Below, piece after piece: positions 1-5,011 of a stretch of 5,011 nt of DNA; within the stretch, counting starts at the first letter, position 1, and the number at the start of each line of letters is the position of its first letter. The stretch lies in NCBI GenBank assembly GCA_016210705.1, contig JACQTR010000175.1:1-5011 (forward strand). The letters are read 5' to 3'. The DNA is from Chloroflexota bacterium (GTDB taxonomy: Bacteria > Chloroflexota > Dehalococcoidia > JACQTR01). The notes under the pieces were generated by a model, which was given only the letters and a program-made list of their open reading frames with translations, made no database searches and was not told where the DNA came from. The position numbers were made by a program, and so were the translations under genes.

Positions 1-1149
1 CACCAGGACGGTGTTGAAAAAAGCTATTACATCAGGTGTTGTCTAAAAGGTAATGTGGCCTCTCAGCTTTTGGACTTGGACGCCCGGCTCATTCCAGAAA
101 GCGAAGATAGCTTTCGCGCTAACAGGGAGCTACTACTTAGCAACAAGACATTCCAGAGGATGAGCCAAGATGCAAAGAATGGCCGAGAGTTCAATGATAT
201 CATCGTCGAATACAACACCAGCTACTCTCCACAAAAGCCGCTAAAGGTATGGGGTGGACAACATCGCTCTAAAGCCATACAGACCGCTCTAACAAAAGAA
301 GAAGCAACAAGATACCACGGGTTTCGTGTGTACTTCTGCCTCTCGAAAGAACAGCGTAGCGCACTTGCACTCATTTCAAATACCAACATAAACGTCTCGA
401 ATGACCTGTTCGACCGTCAGTTAGAGGAGACATTAATTGGTCCCCACCTGAGAAAATGGTGCGAACGGGTAGGTCTCCTCAGTTCAAACGAAGACTTCCC
501 AGATGCTGGGTCTCGTGCAGAAAGAATTACTACCCAGGCGGGGCGTACATTCATCGTGAACTTCTTTCGCGGCAAAGAAAGGGGCTCACAGCTTGTTGCC
601 GATCAGCTCGATAAGAATTTCTATGAGCCATATCTCTGCCAGTCCGGTGTTCTAGATGAGGAGTATGCCACTCTAGTGAAGTCTCAAAATGGGAACCTCT
701 GGAACGACCAAGGGCTGGAGCACGCTAGTAAGGCATTTGCACAGCTAAATAAGATTCAAGCTGAGGCAATAAGGAAGAGCAAAAACAACAGAAAAGGCTT
801 TCGTACGAAAGCACTCACACTCTCTGTACTCCCTGCTTGGGCCTATGTAGCTGGCCTACTCCAATCGCATCCTGGCAGGCTAAAAAATCACCTTGCTATT
901 CCAAAGCCTCCTAAGGGAGCGCCAGACCCGTTAAACGCTGAAGAAATGTCGCGTTTCAAGCACGATGAAGATAGCCCAACCTATCGTGGTTTAGGGACTA
1001 GGTCTTCCGTTAAAGACCGCCAACGAATGGCCCAAGTTTTCCTGGCACGTAGTTTGGAGCCCGGGGCCATCTTCGACAAGAAGCTACTTGATAAGGCGGT
1101 GAGCACGCTGGTTGGGCTAAAAGCTCTTAGCAAGGGATATACCTCATAG
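1..1149 (+). CDS. ParB-like / DGQHR-type domain protein, 5' end cut by the window
   Basis: The reading frame is open from base 1 to a TAG at 1147-1149, giving 382 codons in the window. A GTG at 55 with AAAGG four bases upstream could serve as a start. However, the 18 codons before it contain no start or stop and read smoothly into the rest (YYIRCCLKGN), as I recall for this family, so the true start probably lies to the left. Counting from the GTG, residues 64-71 are KVWGGQHR. This is the glycine-histidine-arginine signature of DGQHR/ParB-like folds, which bind nucleotides or act as nucleases. After it comes a strand and then a conserved-looking NTNINVSNDLFDR segment (109-121). The middle and C-terminal parts are mostly helical and basic, with no recognised domain. 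No signal peptide or membrane segment is visible. The HEPN gene follows two bases downstream, so the two probably share one transcript. The fold assignment rests on the motif; the biochemical role is unknown, and a nuclease, NTPase or DNA-binding regulator are all possible. Confidence 0.72.
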   Translation, partial: HQDGVEKSYYIRCCLKGNVASQLLDLDARLIPESEDSFRANRELLLSNKTFQRMSQDAKNGREFNDIIVEYNTSYSPQKPLKVWGGQHRSKAIQTALTKEEATRYHGFRVYFCLSKEQRSALALISNTNINVSNDLFDRQLEETLIGPHLRKWCERVGLLSSNEDFPDAGSRAERITTQAGRTFIVNFFRGKERGSQLVADQLDKNFYEPYLCQSGVLDEEYATLVKSQNGNLWNDQGLEHASKAFAQLNKIQAEAIRKSKNNRKGFRTKALTLSVLPAWAYVAGLLQSHPGRLKNHLAIPKPPKGAPDPLNAEEMSRFKHDEDSPTYRGLGTRSSVKDRQRMAQVFLARSLEPGAIFDKKLLDKAVSTLVGLKALSKGYTS

Positions 1150-1151
1150 GC

Positions 1152-1676
1152 ATGTCGTACCAGGAACTCCTATTAAATGCAGAATGGTTCTGCGGTCAAG
1201 CTGAGGCTGCCACGCATGGTGTCAGGGCTCAAACACGGTTCTCAACTGCCTCTATTCTGTTCTCCTTCATAGCTATTGAGTCCTTCATTAATAACATGAT
1301 GTCAGATTTTGCCTCACTACCTCACGAAACGTTTACAGTATATGAACAGGGCTTCTTGGCAGAGAAGGCTGTTGAGTTTGCTGAGTCGGGCGCAGATGCT
1401 GGAAAGTTTCGGGTTTCCAATAGGGAGCGGTATTGGGGCCTAGATTCGAAAATCATGTTCCTCATAGCACGCTTCAGCCGTGACACGGTTGACAAGGGTT
1501 CTACTTTATGGCAGAGGTTTGAAAATGCAAAAGAAGTCAGGGATCTCCTGACTCATCCCCGAAAAGACACTGCCGGTGAGCCATCGCCTTCTGACGCACA
1601 TGACACCCTAATAATGGCCAAAGATATTATTCAATTAGTTTCACAGAGGGTTTGGGGCAAAAGCGTACAGTTTTAA
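1152..1676 (+). CDS. HEPN-like protein, putative ribonuclease
   Basis: This is a complete 174-residue, mainly helical protein without signal peptide or membrane anchor. Helices cover about 28-52 (FSFIAIESFINNM, with E43 in the usual place for the acidic or polar residue of HEPN helix 1), 93-110, 118-134 and 149-166. Residues 130-135 are RDLLTH, an R-x4-H motif with an aspartate straight after the arginine. That is the catalytic signature of HEPN RNases in toxin-antitoxin, CRISPR effector and abortive-infection proteins. The ATG lies two bases after the stop of the ParB-like gene. The only good purine tract, AAGGGA at 1132-1137, is 14 bases away, so translation probably depends on reinitiation from the upstream gene. 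The expected role is metal-independent RNA cleavage, held in check or guided by its partner. HEPN folds without RNase activity also exist, and the family call rests on a short motif plus helix pattern. Confidence 0.62.
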   Translation: MSYQELLLNAEWFCGQAEAATHGVRAQTRFSTASILFSFIAIESFINNMMSDFASLPHETFTVYEQGFLAEKAVEFAESGADAGKFRVSNRERYWGLDSKIMFLIARFSRDTVDKGSTLWQRFENAKEVRDLLTHPRKDTAGEPSPSDAHDTLIMAKDIIQLVSQRVWGKSVQF

Positions 1677-1689
1677 CATAGCTTACGTC

Positions 1690-1715
1690 GTCCGTGAGCC
1701 GCGCGGCTTTTGGAC
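1690..1715 (+). terminator. possible intrinsic terminator of the ParB-like/HEPN pair
   Basis: Fourteen bases after the HEPN stop there is a nested inverted repeat. Outer arms GTCC/GGAC (1690-1693 and 1712-1715) enclose inner arms AGCC/GGCT (1697-1700 and 1705-1708) around a GCGC loop. A run of four Ts (1708-1711) follows the inner stem. Its position at the end of an operon supports a terminator, but the stem is short and the T run is poor and partly inside the outer pairing, so the call is weak. Confidence 0.35.
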
Positions 1716-1764
1716 TAGAAGTGTATATGCTGTCTTTCTCGGGCTGAAACTTAGTGCCAATCCT

Positions 1765-1788
1765 GCCTTGCCCATATTATGGGTAGGC
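1765..1788. repeat. imperfect inverted repeat in the convergent gap
   Basis: CCCATA and TATGGG (1771-1776, 1778-1783) form a perfect inverted repeat around a single T. Outer arms GCCT/AGGC (1765-1768, 1785-1788) extend it, with two unpaired bases on the left and one on the right. It lies 42 bases beyond the polX stop and could form a hairpin in the polX transcript. No T tract follows it on either strand, so it is recorded as a structure and not as a terminator. The remainder of 1677-1829 holds nothing I recognise. Confidence 0.4.
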
Positions 1789-1829
1789 TGTATCGCTGGC
1801 TCCTTTTCTCATCCTTAAAACTTGTTGGC

Positions 1830-3560
1830 CTACCTTTTCCGCCTCCGTTGGCTTAGCCAATTCAGAAGCTCAGAAAGGGGCAAAGCATTGAGGACGTCTT
1901 TCTTCTCCACCCAGCCACGGCGGGCAGTGGCTACGCCGTAACGCATAAAGTTAAGATGAGAGGAGTCGTGAGCATCGGTGCTGATGGTTAACTTTATTCC
2001 CAATTCTTTGGCTCGGCGCGCGGCGTGATCATCCAGATCAAGACGGTCGGGCATGGCGTTGATCTCTAGCGCTGTACCTGTGACCGCCGCCAGTTGGAAG
2101 GCCATCTCCAAATCTACTGCATAGGGGTCGCGGGCGCCGATGATCCGACCCTGAGGGTGATTGATGACATCTACGGTAGGATGATGCATGGCGGCGGCTA
2201 GGCGTTCCATTATCCGCTCTTGGGGCTGATTAAAGCCGCTATGTATGGATGCGGTGACAATGTCGAAGCCGCGGAGGGTGTCATCGTCGTAGTCTAGCGT
2301 GCCGTCATTACGGATATCCACCTCTGTCCCTGCCAATATGCGGAAGGGAACCAACTGAGCATTGAGCTCTCGGATCTCCTCCCATTGGGACTGAAGCTTT
2401 TCTACAGAGAGGCCGCGGGCGATGCCAAGAGACTTAGAGTGATCGCAGATGGCTAAGTATTGATAGCCTTTGGCCCGGGCGGCAGACGCCATCGCCATTA
2501 GGGGCTCGGAGCCGTCGCTGGCTTTGGTATGGACATGGAGATCGCCTTGGATATCTCCTATCTCGATAAGCTTGGGCAGTTTTCCCTCTTGAGCCGCTTC
2601 GATCTCCCCCTGGTTCTCCCTTAACTCGGGGGGAATGAACGCTAAATCCAAAATATGGTATATCTCCTCTTCTTCCTTGCTCCCCAAGCGCTTGCCTGTA
2701 GTCTCCTCGAAAATACCGTATTCGCTGATCTTAAGACCCCTTTTTTGGGCCAACTCCCTTAGTTGGATATTGTGGCTCTTGGAGCCGGTGAAATACTGGA
2801 GGGCAGCGCCGTAACAATTGGGCTCCACCACCCGCAGATCCATTTGCAGGTTATCGTAGGTAAGGATGGAGCTCTTGGTAGCGCCCATGGCGATGACCTC
2901 CTTGACCATGGGCAACTGGGCAAAGGCCTTCATTACTTTTTCTGAGCTATCCGAGGCCACTAAGATATCAATATCGCCGATGGTGTCCTTCATCCGACGA
3001 ATGCTCCCCGCGGGGTCGGCTCTTTGCACTATGGGAAGCTCTCTCAGTAGGGCTACCACCTCCTCGGAGGCGGGCAACACCTTTCCCAGGAGATGGCGCT
3101 GGGTACGTTGCTGAAGCCTCTCCAGTTCCTTCAGGATATTCTGCTCGGTTTTGACTCCCATTCCCGGTAAAGGGGCTAGTCGATGCTCTCGAGCTGCCTG
3201 GTACAACTCGTCCATGGTTCTAATGCTCAGGCTCTTGTGAAGCAACTGTACCTTTTTGGGGCCCATACCCGGCACCCGAAGCAGGTCAATGAGGGCTGGA
3301 TCCACCTCATGTTGAAGATCATCGTAATAGCGCAGATGGCCGGTGGCTAGATACTCTTGGATCTTGGTGGCAATGGCTTCTCCTACCCCGGGTATCTGAC
3401 GGAGGGTTCCCGCCTCGGCCATCTGGGCTATATCTTGGGTGAGGCTTTCGATGCGCCGCGCCGCCTCCCGATAGGCCCCGATGCGAAAGAGGCTTTCCCC
3501 TTTGATTTCCAGGAGGTCAGCGATATTTTCTAATAAGCCAGCAACCTCTCGGTTTCTCAT
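1830..3560 (-). CDS. polX: DNA polymerase X with C-terminal PHP exonuclease domain
   Basis: This is a complete family-X repair polymerase of 576 residues, the normal length for bacterial PolX. It acts in the cytoplasm, filling short gaps in base excision or end-joining repair. Residues 1-80 are the 8-kDa-like domain, with the typical FRIGAYREAARRI segment (25-37) and a helix-hairpin-helix at 56-60 (IPGVG). Further hairpins are VPGMG at 96-100 and LPGMG at 131-135. The palm has G185-S186, the catalytic pair D196 and D198 in GDIDIL, and a third aspartate at D241. The PHP domain (about 338-576) keeps what look like all its metal ligands: H342, H344, D349, H374, E413, H440, H468, D529 and H531. 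An Mn-dependent 3'-5' exonuclease is therefore expected, as shown for Bacillus subtilis PolX. The ATG has a strong Shine-Dalgarno. Its first four bases overlap the old stop of the deleted DUF72 gene, pointing to an ancestral coupled operon. Both active sites look intact. Confidence 0.97.
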   Translation of the reverse strand: MRNREVAGLLENIADLLEIKGESLFRIGAYREAARRIESLTQDIAQMAEAGTLRQIPGVGEAIATKIQEYLATGHLRYYDDLQHEVDPALIDLLRVPGMGPKKVQLLHKSLSIRTMDELYQAAREHRLAPLPGMGVKTEQNILKELERLQQRTQRHLLGKVLPASEEVVALLRELPIVQRADPAGSIRRMKDTIGDIDILVASDSSEKVMKAFAQLPMVKEVIAMGATKSSILTYDNLQMDLRVVEPNCYGAALQYFTGSKSHNIQLRELAQKRGLKISEYGIFEETTGKRLGSKEEEEIYHILDLAFIPPELRENQGEIEAAQEGKLPKLIEIGDIQGDLHVHTKASDGSEPLMAMASAARAKGYQYLAICDHSKSLGIARGLSVEKLQSQWEEIRELNAQLVPFRILAGTEVDIRNDGTLDYDDDTLRGFDIVTASIHSGFNQPQERIMERLAAAMHHPTVDVINHPQGRIIGARDPYAVDLEMAFQLAAVTGTALEINAMPDRLDLDDHAARRAKELGIKLTISTDAHDSSHLNFMRYGVATARRGWVEKKDVLNALPLSELLNWLSQRRRKR

Positions 3561-3566
3561 GGTTCC

Positions 3567-3572
3567 ACCTCC
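3567..3572 (-). promoter_or_regulatory. ribosome binding site of polX
   Basis: The - strand carries GGAGGT six bases before the polX ATG, a near-perfect Shine-Dalgarno at good spacing. It lies inside what was the coding end of the DUF72 gene, so polX can be translated independently of that damaged gene. It also fixes the start at 3560. Confidence 0.85.
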
Positions 3573-3625
3573 ACTAGCCTTTTGAACCTCAAGGCATCTT
3601 TGTACATGGGAAGGTTATTGAACAG

Positions 3626-3637
3626 ACAATATATTGT
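3626..3637. repeat. 12-base perfect palindrome at the DUF72 deletion junction
   Basis: ACAATATATTGT is its own reverse complement and spans the point where the N-terminal and C-terminal DUF72 coding parts meet out of frame. It may be a chance product of the join or have helped cause it. No flanking direct repeats or insertion-sequence ends were seen. Confidence 0.5.
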
Positions 3638-3949
3638 GCTCCCAGGCGGCCCTGACCTCAGGGGTTGGACGGAAAAACCCGTAGTCGCCGGCTTTTTGGG
3701 GTGTTATCGTTACTGGGGTGCGGCGATAGGTGGGGCTAGAGGAGGGATGGGTGATGAGCTGCCATGCCTTAGGGGTGAACTCAAAACTGGGAGGGGCCAG
3801 CTCACGCCAGCGCTGAGCGGTGGTCAGAGACGGAGGTCGGTAAAAGGTCTGCTGAACCTCGACTACCTCGAACTGGCCAAAGTACTCCTTCATGCCCTGG
3901 GGAAAGCCGCAGCAACCGACCCGCACCGCCATATTTCATCACCAGGTTT

Positions 3950-3977
3950 ATTATATCCCAAATTGGCACAGGGTCGA
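3950..3977 (-). promoter_or_regulatory. likely sigma-70-type promoter for the DUF72 remnant and polX
   Basis: On the - strand a perfect TATAAT -10 box (3950-3955) is preceded, after 16 bases, by TCGACC (3972-3977), four of six matches to TTGACA. The -10 lies 17 bases before the DUF72 ATG, so the leader would be very short. It sits in the 58-base gap after the MFS gene, the only place where a promoter between MFS and polX would be expected. The weak -35 keeps confidence moderate. Confidence 0.45.
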
Positions 3978-3990
3978 AGGGAAGATCCTA

Positions 3991-5011
3991 TTAATCAACA
4001 CCCTCACGAATGGCTCCACTTGCCACTTCCTCGAAGACGGGGCCGTGGGTCTTACGCAGGGGTATTTCTTTTAGGAAAAGACATGCTATGATCGCTAAAG
4101 CAACGATAACTAAGCCCACCAGAAAGGCCTCATGAATAGATAGGGCTAGAGCGCTTTTGAGCCCCTCTAACAGTTGTTGAAAAAGCTCTCTGCCTTGTGG
4201 CCCCAATTGAGAGAATTGTTGCTGTACTTGAGTTAGGATGCTCGGGTTCACCAGGATTTGGGGATTAACAAACTGTGAAAATTGCTCTGGCGGTATAGCC
4301 TGTTTTACCTGAGGAGGAATCTGGCGGGGTAGTTCCATGCTCAGGCGAGTGGTCAACAGCGACCCCATAATGGCCACCCCAAGGGTGCCGCCTATACTAC
4401 GAAAGAACTGGATGGCGGAGGTAACTGCCCCCAGTTGGCTATAAGGGAGGGCGTTTTGAACCACAACTACGAATATAGGCATGGTGATGCCCAGGCCAAA
4501 ACCCAATACTAGCATGTTGCGCACGGCCGAAGCGTAAGTGGTATCTACACCCATACGGGAAAGGAGATACATTCCTGTGGTGGCGATGATGATTCCCGTT
4601 AGACCGATAATACGGTAATGGGACCATCGTGACATCCACTGTCCCCCCAAGGTACTCCCTATAGCCAAGGCAATGGACATGGGCATAGTCACCACTCCTG
4701 AGCTGGTGGCCGAGAAGCCAATGACCCCTTGGATGAACAGGGGGACGAACATGATGGTGCCAAACATTCCCATGCCAAGGGTGAGGACGACGGCGGTGGA
4801 AACTACAAAAATTGAGTTTTTAAAAAAGGAAAGGGGTAGGATAGGTTCCCTTGCCCTATTCTCCAGCCATATGAAAGTGAACCAGGCCAGCGCCGAAAAA
4901 GCCAGCAGGCCCGTGACCTGAGGCGAGGCCCAGGGGTAGGTGCTGCCTGCCCAAGCTAAGGCTAAGAGCAGAGGAACTGCAGCCAAAATGAGGGTGGCTG
5001 CTCCCCAATAG
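3991..5011 (-). CDS. MFS drug-efflux transporter, DHA2 (EmrB/QacA) type, C-terminal half
   Basis: This is the C-terminal 339 residues of an inner-membrane proton-coupled exporter; the N-terminal part lies beyond the right edge. The frame stays open to the edge through eight codons (YWGAATLI) before the TTG at 4986, which is an internal leucine and not a start. Counting from that TTG, hydrophobic segments lie near 1-12, 24-41, 59-85, 93-115, 124-143, 155-177, 186-212 and 283-305, eight in all. They match TM7-14 of the 14-TM family. Family-like stretches include LENRAREPILPLSFFKN (41-57) and QFFRSIGGTLGVAIMGSLL (193-211). Residues 215-282 form the large Q/P-rich loop before the last helix that is usual in these exporters. 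The substrate cannot be told, since the diagnostic motifs of TM1-5 are absent. The tail ends at TAA (3991-3993), 58 bases before the DUF72 remnant on the same strand. I see no terminator in that gap, so some readthrough towards polX is possible. Confidence 0.92.
   Translation of the reverse strand, partial: YWGAATLILAAVPLLLALAWAGSTYPWASPQVTGLLAFSALAWFTFIWLENRAREPILPLSFFKNSIFVVSTAVVLTLGMGMFGTIMFVPLFIQGVIGFSATSSGVVTMPMSIALAIGSTLGGQWMSRWSHYRIIGLTGIIIATTGMYLLSRMGVDTTYASAVRNMLVLGFGLGITMPIFVVVVQNALPYSQLGAVTSAIQFFRSIGGTLGVAIMGSLLTTRLSMELPRQIPPQVKQAIPPEQFSQFVNPQILVNPSILTQVQQQFSQLGPQGRELFQQLLEGLKSALALSIHEAFLVGLVIVALAIIACLFLKEIPLRKTHGPVFEEVASGAIREGVD

Larger units (their letters stand above)
3557..3932 (-). 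pseudogene. DUF72 (YecE-like) gene with large internal deletion and frameshift
   Basis: The first 100 or so residues match the N-terminus of DUF72 proteins, TIM-barrel-like proteins of unknown function usually 230-250 residues long: VRVGCCGFP (3-11), VVEVQQTFY (23-31), a KAWQLITH block (55-62) and FRPTPEVRAAWE (87-98). Directly afterwards this frame ends at a TAA (3615-3617), giving only 105 residues. In another frame of the same strand, 3631-3557 encodes YCLFNNLPMYKDALRFKRLV and four more residues, then TGA. This resembles the end of DUF72 proteins (the FNN motif and a DALRF-like helix). The middle, roughly 110-125 codons, is missing, and the junction falls near 3630-3636. The TGA overlaps the polX ATG as ATGA, marking the original gene end and operon arrangement. 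The ATG at 3932 has a modest GGTGA six bases upstream. The 105-residue product is unlikely to fold. An assembly error is the main alternative. Confidence 0.82.

Noticed and set aside
1688..1780. A 30-codon - strand frame after polX (starting MGKAGLALSF)
   Set aside because: It has no Shine-Dalgarno, overlaps both hairpin structures and resembles nothing known.
2763..3114. Two small + strand open frames inside polX
   Set aside because: They are antisense shadows of the conserved polymerase palm region and show no family resemblance.
1830..3560. polX as a possible unusual fusion or variant
   Set aside because: The polymerase plus PHP layout, length and all metal ligands are standard for bacterial PolX.
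3582..4091. A 169-codon open frame on the + strand over the DUF72 remnant and MFS tail
   Set aside because: It lies antisense to clear DUF72 and MFS coding sequence, has low-complexity G/R-rich content and shows no recognisable family.
4439..4921. Small open frames on both strands within the MFS gene
   Set aside because: They lie in alternative frames of a well-supported membrane transporter and lack independent evidence.

Overview
The window reads as a bacterial chromosomal segment, with two genes on the + strand facing a three-gene row on the - strand. No RNA gene, CRISPR array or insertion sequence was recognised. The - strand genes are of general bacterial type: a 14-TM drug-efflux transporter, a DUF72 gene and a PHP-domain DNA polymerase X. 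Together with moderate to high GC they fit a non-proteobacterial lineage such as Chloroflexota or a Firmicutes relative. That placement is a weak guess, because no marker gene is present.

Left block (1-1676, + strand). A ParB-like/DGQHR-type protein carrying a GGQHR motif enters from beyond the left edge. Two bases after its stop begins a 174-residue protein with an R-x4-H motif (R130, H135) typical of HEPN ribonucleases. The two look translationally coupled. Sampled sequence here is near 48-50% GC, against 57-63% in sampled lines of the polymerase gene, which would fit an acquired accessory or defence-type module. This is the best candidate in the window for a little-described system, but its function is inferred only.

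Boundary (1677-1829). This 153-base convergent gap holds a weak terminator-like hairpin after the HEPN gene and a second imperfect inverted repeat. No gene is evident in it.

Right block (1830-5011, - strand, read right to left). The C-terminal half of a DHA2-type MFS transporter runs off the right edge. Next comes a wrecked DUF72 gene and then a complete polX. About 100 N-terminal codons of the DUF72 gene are joined, out of frame, to its last 24 codons, so roughly half the protein has been deleted. The surviving tail ends in TGA overlapping the polX ATG (ATGA), which shows that DUF72 and polX once formed a tightly coupled operon. PolX keeps its helix-hairpin-helix motifs, palm aspartates and PHP metal ligands, so it should be an active gap-filling repair polymerase with a 3'-5' exonuclease. 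Its transcript may now start at a promoter in front of the DUF72 remnant.
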